DNA from: Streptomyces sp. DI166
Lineage (GTDB): Bacteria; Actinomycetota; Actinomycetes; Streptomycetales; Streptomycetaceae
Assembly (NCBI RefSeq): GCF_900091315.1
Contig: NZ_FLSP01000076.1
Coordinates: forward strand, 1-43,995
DNA: 43,995 bases
Reading direction: 5' to 3'
Each line of letters starts with the position of its first letter. The first letter of the stretch is position 1. Both the position numbers and the translations under genes were made by a program. The notes beneath the pieces are model-generated. The model had not been told where the DNA came from, made no database searches, and saw nothing but the letters and a program-made list of their open reading frames with translations. Of the stretch, positions 7,759-14,429 are shown in pieces.

Positions 7759-8558
7759 AGCTCCCCTGGATGAGCCGCGCGGACAAGCGCCGCTGGCGGT
7801 CCGCCGAGAACCTTCAGGACCTCGGCGCGCTCGTGGCGTCCTGGCTGATCGGCGACATCGCCAGCCAGCCCGGCTACCAGCCCCACTGCGGCCCCGACGA
7901 GGAGACCCGGCACCTCATCCCGGTGCTCGTGGCCGTCAACCGGCTCGGCTACGTCACCGACGGCTCCCAGCCCGGCCACAACGGCTTCGGTGTGAACGGC
8001 CACTGGTGGGAGCAGCGCGCCGCCGTCTCCGGCCTGGTGGACGACCCCGAGCTGCGCGATCGCCTGGTGGCCGCCGCCGAGGTGGCCGGCCTCACCGTCG
8101 TCCAGCACGACCTCACGCCCCGACGCCACGCCGAGGGCGTGCCCGTCACCCGCTGCCTGGGCCGCGTCCACACCCGCTTCGGCGGCTTCCTGTCGGCCCG
8201 TCACCTGCGCGGCGTCTGGCAGCCGGAGATCATCGGCCGCCGCGCTTTCGAGAAGGTCACCGCCGCGTGGCAACTCACGCTCATCGACCCCGAGTGGGGC
8301 CGTGACGACGTCCTGTGGGAGGCCCTGGCGGAAGTCGTGCGCCGCTACCGCCTCGAAGACGTCGAGCGGCAAGCCCGTCTGCGCCGTGAGGCCCTGACCC
8401 ACGAGAACCTCTGCCGCCGCTACGCGAACCCCTTCCTCGCCCGGGGCCTGGTCCAGGAGTGGCACGACGAGAAGGTCCAGGCGGCGATCGAGGAGGCGAA
8501 GCTCAGCGGCTGCACCGACGCCGACATCGCGCTGGTCGTCGGCTGCGAGTGCGACTGA
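7755..8558 (+). CDS. DUF6919-like hypothetical protein
   Basis: 267 residues from ATG 7755, overlapping the preceding stop. It has a characteristic N-terminus (KLPWMSRADKRRWRSAENLQDLGALVASWL) and a conserved-looking GDIASQPGYQPHCGPDEETRHLIPVLVAVNRLGYVTDGSQPG stretch, typical of an abundant Streptomyces family that I associate with DUF6919 from memory. No membrane segment. The final quarter is helical (WEALAEVVRRYRLEDVERQARLRREAL). Its molecular role is unknown. Confidence 0.82.
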   Translation: MKLPWMSRADKRRWRSAENLQDLGALVASWLIGDIASQPGYQPHCGPDEETRHLIPVLVAVNRLGYVTDGSQPGHNGFGVNGHWWEQRAAVSGLVDDPELRDRLVAAAEVAGLTVVQHDLTPRRHAEGVPVTRCLGRVHTRFGGFLSARHLRGVWQPEIIGRRAFEKVTAAWQLTLIDPEWGRDDVLWEALAEVVRRYRLEDVERQARLRREALTHENLCRRYANPFLARGLVQEWHDEKVQAAIEEAKLSGCTDADIALVVGCECD

Positions 8559-8603
8559 TCTGCCCCTCCCCCGTGCCGACCGGCGCCGCGACGGGCCGGG
8601 CGG

Positions 8604-8633
8604 TGCGGGGGACCGGACAGGCCGGTCCCCGCA
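8604..8633 (+). terminator. Hairpin after the DUF6919-like gene
   Basis: TGCGGGG and CCCCGCA close an inner ACCGG / CCGGT stem with one bulged G and a 5-nt loop. No T-run follows, as usual in Streptomyces. Confidence 0.55.
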
Positions 8634-8660
8634 GAGATCAGCACGAAGGAGGTGGACGCC

Positions 8661-8879
8661 ATGGCGTACTGGGAGATCAACGTCCCCACCGTCGACGCAG
8701 AGCAGCGGAAAGGCGTCCAGACGTTCACGTACAGCGCCGAGCGGTACCCCCTGCAGCTCCTGGCCAAGCGCCAGGCCCGCAAGGACGTCGACAGCCCCGA
8801 GGCCATCCGGCACCGCCGGGGCGCGACCGCCGACACCGGCGCCATGAGCGTCGTGTGGCACGACACGTACCAGTTCTGA
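8661..8879 (+). CDS. Hypothetical protein, 72 residues
   Basis: ATG 8661, 8 bp after a strong AAGGAGG; a GTG at 8652 lies inside that ribosome site and is rejected. Sequence AYWEINVPTVDAEQRKGVQTFTYSAERYPLQLL suggests a small mixed alpha/beta cytosolic protein. Family not recognised. It is followed by member 2 of the hairpin family. Confidence 0.7.
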   Translation: MAYWEINVPTVDAEQRKGVQTFTYSAERYPLQLLAKRQARKDVDSPEAIRHRRGATADTGAMSVVWHDTYQF

Positions 8880-8885
8880 ATCCGC

Positions 8886-8929
8886 CCCGGGGCGACCGTC
8901 CTACGGCCAAGCAGACCGGCCGCCCCGGG
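8886..8929 (+). terminator. Hairpin, member 2 of a three-copy family
   Basis: CCCGGGGCG (8886-8894) pairs with CGCCCCGGG (8921-8929). The loop contains CGGCCAAGCAGACCGG, close to the loop of the copy at 9808. Confidence 0.6.
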
Positions 8930-8968
8930 CCCTTCCACCCCGTACGAGACGAGACGGAGAGCCCCATC

Positions 8969-9592
8969 ATGACGCACCCGGAGACTGTCTTACAGCTCCT
9001 CGCCCCGCTCCTGGCGGGAGGGTGGGCGCTGCACGCGCACCGCCTCTACCAGCGTCTGCACCGCGGCCGGAAGGACCCGCTGACCGGGCTGCTCACCCGT
9101 GACGGCTGGACCCGCGCCGCCGAGCGCGTCATCCGCCGGCACCCCGGCGCGACGGTCCTGCTCGCCGACCTCAACGGCTTCAAGGCCGTCAACGACCGCC
9201 ATGGCCACGACGCGGGCGACGCCGTCCTCGCGGCCGCCGGCGAACGGCTCGCCGCCTGGTGCGGCAAGAACGGCGTAGCCGGGCGGCTCGGCGGAGACGA
9301 GTTCGTCGCGATCCTCACCGATGACACCCGGCTCCCGGACCGGATGGCCGACCTCGCCGAGACTCTGCGCCAGCCCGTCGGCCACCACGGGCTCCAGCTG
9401 CGCGTCGGTGCCTCCATCGGCGCCGCCCGGCTCGCCGAGCTGGACACCCCGACCCTTGCGGCCGCGCTCAAGGCGGCCGACACCGCGATGTACCGGGTCA
9501 AGGGCCGCACCCGCCGGGGCCGCCGCCTGCTGGCCCCCGCCGCGGCCGCCGTCCGTCGGCGCATCCCGCAGCGCTTCCGCCTCGCCGCCTGA
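8969..9592 (+). CDS. GGDEF diguanylate cyclase
   Basis: 207 residues from ATG 8969. It would make c-di-GMP from two GTP. Visible: a short hydrophobic N-terminus (about 6-20), a linker with DPLTGLLTRDGW, the metal-binding LLADLNGFKAVND with D67, GHDAGD, and an intact RLGGDEF motif at 106-112. No RxxD inhibitory site precedes GGDEF, and there is no EAL domain. In Streptomyces c-di-GMP restrains sporulation through BldD, so a plasmid enzyme could delay host development; that is inference. It stands between two hairpins of the same family. Confidence 0.92.
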   Translation: MTHPETVLQLLAPLLAGGWALHAHRLYQRLHRGRKDPLTGLLTRDGWTRAAERVIRRHPGATVLLADLNGFKAVNDRHGHDAGDAVLAAAGERLAAWCGKNGVAGRLGGDEFVAILTDDTRLPDRMADLAETLRQPVGHHGLQLRVGASIGAARLAELDTPTLAAALKAADTAMYRVKGRTRRGRRLLAPAAAAVRRRIPQRFRLAA

Positions 9593-9615
9593 CGCGATCC
9601 GAGAAGACGGAACCC

Positions 9616-9801
9616 ATGCGCAAGCGCACCTACCGCTTCACCGCCCAGGTCAGCGACGGCAAGCACCACGACGGCGAGTCCGTCGGCACCGTCAAGGCCA
9701 GCTCCGAGACCGAGGCCCGCCAGGCGGTCGCCGACTGGGTCCGCCAGGACGGCGCCCGCAAGGGCCGCACCTGGACCGCCCTCCGCATCGACCTGGCCTG
9801 A
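9616..9801 (+). CDS. Hypothetical protein, 61 residues
   Basis: ATG 9616 after GAAGACGGAACCC. A compact sequence with predicted strand-helix-strand character (KRTYRFTAQVSDGKHHDG...KASSETEARQAVADWVRQD...TWTALRIDLA). No Cys, no membrane segment, family not recognised. Confidence 0.7.
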   Translation: MRKRTYRFTAQVSDGKHHDGESVGTVKASSETEARQAVADWVRQDGARKGRTWTALRIDLA

Positions 9802-9807
9802 TCGCAC

Positions 9808-9848
9808 CCGGGGCGGCCGCACCACGACCAAGCAGCCGGCCGCCCCGG
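9808..9848 (+). terminator. Hairpin, member 3 of a three-copy family
   Basis: Perfect 12-bp stem CCGGGGCGGCCG (9808-9819) / CGGCCGCCCCGG (9837-9848), with loop containing ACGACCAAGCAG. Confidence 0.62.
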
Positions 9849-9882
9849 CCAGCCCATCCCATCCGGAACAGGAGAACCCAGC

Positions 9883-10500
9883 ATGTCCGACCGTTCCCGC
9901 GCCATCGAGGGCCTGGCCCTGGTCGCCACCCTCACCAGCGTCTTCGGCGAGATCCACCCGCTCTGCGACCAGGTCGTGCAGAACTCGCACGACGCATCGA
10001 CCAAGGGGATGCACGGCTCCCACCTGGTCTACGTCAACGACGGCTCCCCGGTGGAGGAGAACCCCTGGCGGCACGGCAAGGAGGGCCGCACCTGCACCGC
10101 CAGCGCCTACGGACGCCGCTCGGTGACCCGGCACGTGGCCAGCTACACCGCCGTGCAGCTCGCCTCCACCGTCGCCGTCACCCGCACCCTCGGCTACCGG
10201 GTCCCCGTCAGCGCTCTGCTGACGGGCGCCGCGATCAACGCGATCACCCACGGCGTCATCGACCGCCGGGACCCGCTGCTCTGGCTTGCCCAGAAGGCGG
10301 GCAAGACCGGCTACATCAAGCACGCCACCGTCGTCCGCAAGGCCGGCGGCGAGGGCACCGAGTACCCCGCGCCCGTCCAGGACGTCTCCGGTCCCGGCAC
10401 GGCGCTCATGGAAATCGACCAAGCCGTACACCGAGCGGTCGGCGTCGCCGCCGCCCTGGTCACCGCCTGGATCACCCTGCGCAAGGGCGGCCGCCGGTGA
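9883..10500 (+). CDS. Membrane-associated protein, possibly DUF3307-like
   Basis: 205 residues from ATG 9883 after ACAGGAGAACC. Conserved-looking polar motifs are GEIHPLCDQVVQ near the start, RRSVTRHVASYTAVQLASTVAVTRTLGY, AITHGVIDRRDP, and MEIDQAVHRAVG before a last hydrophobic segment. The spacing of H..DQ, TH..xD and DQ..H recalls DUF3307 membrane proteins; this is a resemblance only. A Family B palindrome lies inside the gene at 10207. Its stop overlaps the GTG of the next gene. Confidence 0.75.
   Translation: MSDRSRAIEGLALVATLTSVFGEIHPLCDQVVQNSHDASTKGMHGSHLVYVNDGSPVEENPWRHGKEGRTCTASAYGRRSVTRHVASYTAVQLASTVAVTRTLGYRVPVSALLTGAAINAITHGVIDRRDPLLWLAQKAGKTGYIKHATVVRKAGGEGTEYPAPVQDVSGPGTALMEIDQAVHRAVGVAAALVTAWITLRKGGRR
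10207..10223. promoter_or_regulatory. Family B palindrome inside a coding region
   Basis: GTCAGCGCTCTGCTGAC: 13 of the 14 half-site positions match the consensus. The flanks extend the symmetry (CC...GG). It sits in the codons for VSALLT. Confidence 0.45.
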
Positions 10501-10817
10501 CCGGCACCGAGACGGCCAAGGCCCGCGCCGCGATCGCCCTCGGCATCGACAAGCTGCGCGAACTCGCCCTCGGCGACACCGCCGACCACCAGGACCAGGC
10601 CGACGTCCTCAAGGCCCTCTACGACGACACCGACCGCGACAACAGCGTCCTGGTGCAGCTGTCCGACCTGCTGAGCGACCTCGGCGTCACGCTCTCCGAC
10701 CAGGGCGCCGAGGACGCCGCCGACGACCTCGGCGAGGCCGCCGCCTACATCGGCGACAACGCCGGCCTCCGCCTGCACCGCGCCCACGCCTCCCTCACCA
10801 GCTCCCAGGAGGGCTGA
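10497..10817 (+). CDS. Small acidic helical protein, coupled
   Basis: 106 residues from GTG 10497, overlapping the preceding TGA by GTGA. Acidic, Ala/Asp/Leu-rich and helical throughout (KARAAIALGIDKLRELALGDTADHQDQADVLKALYDDTDRD...). No known domain. It lies between a membrane protein and a RapZ-domain gene in a four-gene run (9883-12144). Confidence 0.75.
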   Translation: MTGTETAKARAAIALGIDKLRELALGDTADHQDQADVLKALYDDTDRDNSVLVQLSDLLSDLGVTLSDQGAEDAADDLGEAAAYIGDNAGLRLHRAHASLTSSQEG

Positions 10818-10819
10818 CC

Positions 10820-11587
10820 ATGACGACCATCACGATCACCTCGTTCGGCACCGGCCACCCCGACGCCCCCTGGTCCGCCAACCCGGTCGTCGTCGACACC
10901 AAGCCGCTGCGCAACCCGCCCCAGGACCCGGCCGTCCGCGCCCGCATGACGCAGATGACCGGCCTGGACCGCGACGTCGCGTTCTACGTGATGACCACCC
11001 CCGGCGCCGAGCGCCTGGTCGAAGACGCGCTGCTCGCCGTCTACGACCGGCTCGTGACGGCACCGGACACCGACGTCGACGTCCATGTCTCGTGCGTCGG
11101 GGGCAGGCACCGCAGTGTCGCGGTCAGCGAGGAACTCGCCTCCCGGCTGCGCGCCCTGGACGCCGTCACCGCCGACGTACAGGTCGTCCACCGACACATC
11201 GACCAGCCGATCCTGCCGCGCCTGAGTGACCGGCTGCACGAGACCCACGGCCGCTACTGGGTGGTCAGCCACGCCGAGACCGGCATCAACACCCGCTTCT
11301 CCGAGAAGGCCGTCGCGCAGATGACCCGGCAGGCCCCTGACACCCTCGCCGACTTCTTCACCGCTCAGTTCCTGCAGATCCACCGAGCTGCGCACACGGA
11401 CCTGCCCGCGCCGCTCGCCTACAGCCCGCAGGAGGCCGCCACGATGGCGGACACCCTGCGCCAGCTCCGGGCCCTGTTCGGTGTCCCATCCCGCCACGCC
11501 GACCTCGCCGACCAGCTCGCTGCCCACGCCGACCGCGCGGCCGCCGCCGGCGAGACGTGGACCTGGACCAAGGAGGTGTCCGTATGA
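10820..11587 (+). CDS. RapZ C-terminal-domain protein
   Basis: 255 residues from ATG 10820 after CAGGAGGGCTGACC. The first 125 residues align by eye with the C-terminal domain of RapZ/YvcJ: ITSFGTGHPDAPW, VVDTKPLRNPPQDP, MTGLDRDVAFYVMTTPGAERLVEDAL, then the signature HVSCVGGRHRSVAVSEELASRL (90-110) and VQVVHRHID. The kinase-like N-terminal half of full-length RapZ is missing. In RapZ this domain binds RNA and amino-sugar phosphate. The remaining 130 residues are helical and unique. It is coupled by ATGA to the next gene, suggesting a complex. Confidence 0.85.
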   Translation: MTTITITSFGTGHPDAPWSANPVVVDTKPLRNPPQDPAVRARMTQMTGLDRDVAFYVMTTPGAERLVEDALLAVYDRLVTAPDTDVDVHVSCVGGRHRSVAVSEELASRLRALDAVTADVQVVHRHIDQPILPRLSDRLHETHGRYWVVSHAETGINTRFSEKAVAQMTRQAPDTLADFFTAQFLQIHRAAHTDLPAPLAYSPQEAATMADTLRQLRALFGVPSRHADLADQLAAHADRAAAAGETWTWTKEVSV

Positions 11588-12144
11588 CCCCGCGGGCGAT
11601 CCTCACCCCGAGGACCGAGCCGGTCGGCACCGACGGCTTCACCCTGCGCGAGCGGTCCTGGAAGCGGGAGGCCGACAAGCACGTCGCCGCGCTCAACGCG
11701 CTGCTCGCCGAGCGCGGCGCCCCGATCCGCTTCGCCTTCCCGGCCCCGGTCGCGGTGCCGTTCGAGGGACCCGGACCCGACGAGGCGTACGCCGGGGCGG
11801 CACCGCTGGACGACGAACTCGCCGACGTCCTGGCGCTCTCCACCGCACTGCTGCAGGCCGCCCGCGCCGGCACCGACGACGTCGCCGACGAGCGGGAGCT
11901 GCTGCTGCGCCGGGCGGCGCTGCTGGACCGGCTCGCCCTGGCCGCCCCGCACGACGCCACGGCGCAGAGCCGGGCCATCCGCGAGGCGCACATCCTGATG
12001 ACGTTCGACGTCGTCCACCACTGCGGACGCGGCCCGTTCGCCGCCGACTCCATCGAGGCCGACGGCGCCGGCGGACCGCGCGCCTACGTCCGCCAGGAGT
12101 ACGCGGCCTGGCACGCCCCGATCGCCCCGGGCGAGGGCATCTGA
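11584..12144 (+). CDS. Hypothetical partner of the RapZ-domain protein
   Basis: 186 residues from ATG 11584, overlapping the previous stop. The N-terminal third is basic (RERSWKREADKHVAALNALLAERGAPIRFAFPAPV), the middle is helical (DDELADVLALSTALLQAARAG), and the C-terminus has MTFDVVHHCGRGPFA. No domain recognised. Tight coupling to the RapZ-domain gene suggests joint function. A terminator follows at 12182. Confidence 0.78.
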   Translation: MTPRAILTPRTEPVGTDGFTLRERSWKREADKHVAALNALLAERGAPIRFAFPAPVAVPFEGPGPDEAYAGAAPLDDELADVLALSTALLQAARAGTDDVADERELLLRRAALLDRLALAAPHDATAQSRAIREAHILMTFDVVHHCGRGPFAADSIEADGAGGPRAYVRQEYAAWHAPIAPGEGI

Positions 12145-12181
12145 CCAGTTCGTCCCCGCACTGTCACAGCGGCACGACACA

Positions 12182-12220
12182 GTGAAGCCCGGGGTCGTCC
12201 GAACCGGCCCTGGGCTTCAC
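12182..12220 (+). terminator. Rho-independent-type hairpin
   Basis: Perfect 9-bp arms GTGAAGCCC / GGGCTTCAC with GC-rich inner pairing, placed between 12144 and the start at 12237. A second short repeat, CACTGT...ACAGTG, lies just upstream. Confidence 0.65.
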
Positions 12221-12236
12221 CCATGAAGGGAACCAG

Positions 12237-12779
12237 ATGAGCACCCCGACCACCGACTCACCCGCCCGGATCCGCCGCATCTACGACGGCCACGCCGGTC
12301 TGTACGCCCCGAGCGTCGTCGACGAGGCCGCCGCCTTGCTGGACGCCTACCTCGCCACCGCCGAGCAGCACGGCCTGGACCGCAAGGCCGCCGACGACGA
12401 AGGCTGGCTCGCCCTGGCGGCCGCCGAGGCGGTCGCCAGGAAGTACCGCCGCCCGGAGTCCGAGCGGACTTCCGCCGAGCTGGCCGAGCTGTCCGCCGCG
12501 CTGCGCGCCGCACTGACCGCCGAGGGCCTGGAGGTCGTGCCCACGCCCGTCCGTATGGGCGTCGGCGTCGCCCCGCTGCCTGGCGGCCCCACCTGGGGCA
12601 CGGCCGGCGGCCTGGCGGTCGCCCTGTACTCGGACAGCGGGTGGGAGCTGATGCTCAACGCCACCCGCACCACCGCGCACTCGATCTGCGCCCCGGTGAC
12701 GGAGGCCGGGGCCGCCGAGGTCGCCCGGCTCGTGCACGGCGTGCTGCGCGGCGACATCCGTGACCCGTTCCGCCGATGA
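12237..12779 (+). CDS. Hypothetical protein, 180 residues
   Basis: ATG 12237 after GAAGGGAACCAG. Helical first 100 residues (SPARIRRIYDGHAGLYAPSVVDEAAALLDAYLATAEQHGLD, a KAADDEGWLALAAAEAVARKY stretch), then a beta-rich part (VVPTPVRMGVGVAPLPGGPTWGTAGGLAVALYSDSGWELML). No known family recognised; no membrane segments. It is monocistronic between a terminator and an inverted repeat. Confidence 0.75.
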   Translation: MSTPTTDSPARIRRIYDGHAGLYAPSVVDEAAALLDAYLATAEQHGLDRKAADDEGWLALAAAEAVARKYRRPESERTSAELAELSAALRAALTAEGLEVVPTPVRMGVGVAPLPGGPTWGTAGGLAVALYSDSGWELMLNATRTTAHSICAPVTEAGAAEVARLVHGVLRGDIRDPFRR

Positions 12780-12804
12780 CGCCGCCCGATGACATGTGAC
12801 CGCG

Positions 12805-12863
12805 CCGGACGGTCCCAGGGGAGACAGCGGCCACCGCGCCGGGTCACACTGGAGACCGTCCGG
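12805..12863. promoter_or_regulatory. Inverted repeat upstream of the Uma2-type gene
   Basis: CCGGACGGT (12805) and ACCGTCCGG (ends 12863) flank a 41-bp spacer in the only gap before GTG 12881. A second pair, GTGACC near 12796 and GGTCAC near 12842, lies within. It may be an operator or a leader stem that brings the ribosome site close. Confidence 0.4.
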
Positions 12864-12880
12864 GAGGAGGTGAAAGGACC

Positions 12881-13444
12881 GTGAGTGTCGCCTACAGCCA
12901 CGCCGGACCCTGGACGCTGGACGCCGTCCTGGCGCTGCCCGAGGACACCACGCAGCGCGTCGAGCTGGTCGGGGGGCAGCTGATGATGAGCCCCGCGCCC
13001 GGCCTGCCGCACCAGCGCGCGTCGCACCGCCTGCACGTCCTGCTGGAGCAGGCCGCCGAGGCCGCCGGCGCCGACGTCGAGGTGTTCGAGGGGATCAACG
13101 TCATCGTCCCGGACGGGCTGCTCATCCCGGACCTGGCCGTCATCGACGCGGCGGCCGCCGAGGAGTCCCCCGTGGCCGTCCCCGCACAGGACGTGCTCGC
13201 CGTGGTGGAGATCGCCTCGCCGTCGACGAGGGTCACCGACCGCAAGCTCAAGCCCGCGCTGTACGCCGCGGCGGGCATCGAGCACTACTGGCGCATCGAG
13301 CTGGAGCCCGCCCCGCGGCTCCTGGTCGGCCGCCTGCAGAACGGCTCCTACGCCGATCTGCCGCCGTTCCTGGCGGGCGCTGTCGCCCGCGTCGACGAGC
13401 CGTTTCCGGTCGCGTTCGACCCGGCGTCCCTGTCCCGCAGGTAG
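12881..13444 (+). CDS. Uma2-family (DUF820) PD-(D/E)XK nuclease-like protein
   Basis: 187 residues from GTG 12881, 8 bp after GGAGGAGGTGAAA. It matches the Uma2 fold: an early Glu (RVELVGGQLMMSPAPG, E29), LIPDLAVID with D84, VVEIASPSTRVTDRKLK with E110 and a nearby Lys, and AAGIEHYWRIE. The catalytic D...E...K set looks intact. Uma2 genes are very common in Streptomyces chromosomes and their biological role is unclear. Here it stands alone, with a strong terminator downstream, so it is probably cargo. Confidence 0.88.
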   Translation: MSVAYSHAGPWTLDAVLALPEDTTQRVELVGGQLMMSPAPGLPHQRASHRLHVLLEQAAEAAGADVEVFEGINVIVPDGLLIPDLAVIDAAAAEESPVAVPAQDVLAVVEIASPSTRVTDRKLKPALYAAAGIEHYWRIELEPAPRLLVGRLQNGSYADLPPFLAGAVARVDEPFPVAFDPASLSRR

Positions 13445-13463
13445 CCTTCCGCACCGCACGTCC

Positions 13464-13507
13464 GAGGCCCCCGTGCTGATGGTCCCCTCCATCAGCACGG
13501 GGGCCTC
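13464..13507 (+). terminator. Strong terminator, 17-bp perfect stem
   Basis: GAGGCCCCCGTGCTGAT pairs perfectly with 13491-13507 across a 10-nt loop, followed by TTT. It ends the Uma2-type transcript. Confidence 0.85.
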
Positions 13508-13703
13508 TTTGCGTTTCCGGGCCGGGTCGGAAATCTGACCCGCCGCCGGGCACCGGGCCCGCCAGGCGGAGCCGAAAGCAAGATCGTTGCCCGCCAGGCG
13601 GGAGCGGACGAAGTTCCTCGCCCCGAGGCCGCCCGGGATGCCGTAGGCCGGGGAAGGCTGCGTGATCCCGCGCCGCCGACTCTGTGGAAGGAACCGCCCT
13701 CCG

Positions 13704-14111
13704 ATGTCAGAGATCTACAACCCGGACCCCGGGTCCGTCGCCACGCTCGCCGAGGCGCTGCACGAGCTGGTCGCCACCCACGGTCCCCTGGCCGAGCGCG
13801 AGACCGCCGACTGGCGGCTCCTCCTGGTGCCGGCCGCCGCCGACGTCGCCCCGCCAGGGCCGGTCACCGTGACGCTGTCCGTCGGCGCGGAGGTCACCCG
13901 CGTCGAGGTGGCCCGGCCCGCCGACGACACCGACGACATCGAGGAGAACCCGTACGAGGTGCCGCTGCCCGCCGAGATCGTGCGGCCGTTCACGCGCCTG
14001 CTGATGGACCTCGTCTATACCGAGGAGCAGTCGGCCCCCGGACCCGCCCGCGGCGTGTGCCAGCTGTGCGGCGGCCAGGGCCACGCGCTGTCCATCTGGC
14101 GGCCCCGCTGA
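13704..14111 (+). CDS. Hypothetical protein with C-terminal CxxC
   Basis: 135 residues from ATG 13704; GGAAGGA lies 11 bp upstream. N-terminal helix (SVATLAEALHELVATHGPLAERETADW), beta-rich centre (RLLLVPAAADVAPPGPVTVTLSVGAEVTRVEVARP), and a C-terminal CQLCGGQGH single zinc-knuckle half. The upstream 190 bp contain a direct repeat CCCGCCAGGCGG at about 13559 and 13590. Function unknown. Confidence 0.72.
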   Translation: MSEIYNPDPGSVATLAEALHELVATHGPLAERETADWRLLLVPAAADVAPPGPVTVTLSVGAEVTRVEVARPADDTDDIEENPYEVPLPAEIVRPFTRLLMDLVYTEEQSAPGPARGVCQLCGGQGHALSIWRPR

Positions 14112-14126
14112 ACGCCCGCCGGCCGT

Positions 14127-14161
14127 CGCCGTGCGGCACGCCGCGCGTGCCCCGCACGGCG
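14127..14161. terminator. Long hairpin between 14111 and the relaxase leader
   Basis: CGCCGTGCGG (14127) pairs with CCGCACGGCG (ends 14161), with an inner CACG / CGTG. It may be a terminator or part of an origin-of-transfer structure. Confidence 0.55.
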
Positions 14162-14334
14162 GCCGCGGCCCTCTATCACACACCCCCTGGACCACGGTCT
14201 GACGCGCGCATTCCCGGCGTCCGATTTCGCCTTGACCACCGCACCCCTGTACCGCGCTTCCAGCGCAGGTCAGCAGTGAAAAACCGCCCTCGCAAAAGAC
14301 CTCTTTGGTCAACCGCCATTCCGGAGGTACTGTC
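14162..14334 (+). other. Noncoding leader of the relaxase gene; candidate oriT region
   Basis: This stretch is less GC-rich than its surroundings and holds short inverted repeats (for example GACCTCTTTGGTC at 14299-14311). MobF relaxases usually nick close to their own gene, so oriT may lie here; no nic site can be identified by eye. Otherwise nothing specific is seen. Confidence 0.3.
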
Positions 14335-14427
14335 ATGCACCCAAAGATCAACAGCGGAAGTACCAAGGTATGGCTGGGCCATACGTCAACGGACTTCAAG
14401 ATCACCGACGCGGGAGGGGGTGAGTAG
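14335..14427 (+). CDS. 30-residue mini-ORF coupled to the relaxase gene
   Basis: ATG 14335 sits 8 bp after CCGGAGG and the TAG at 14425-14427 ends 2 bp before the relaxase ATG. Encoded: MHPKINSGSTKVWLGHTSTD followed by FKITDAGGGE. The good ribosome site and the tight spacing suggest either a real small protein or a leader that sets relaxase translation. The GGGAGGGGG inside its end serves as ribosome site for the relaxase. Confidence 0.5.
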   Translation: MHPKINSGSTKVWLGHTSTDFKITDAGGGE

Positions 14428-14429
14428 CG

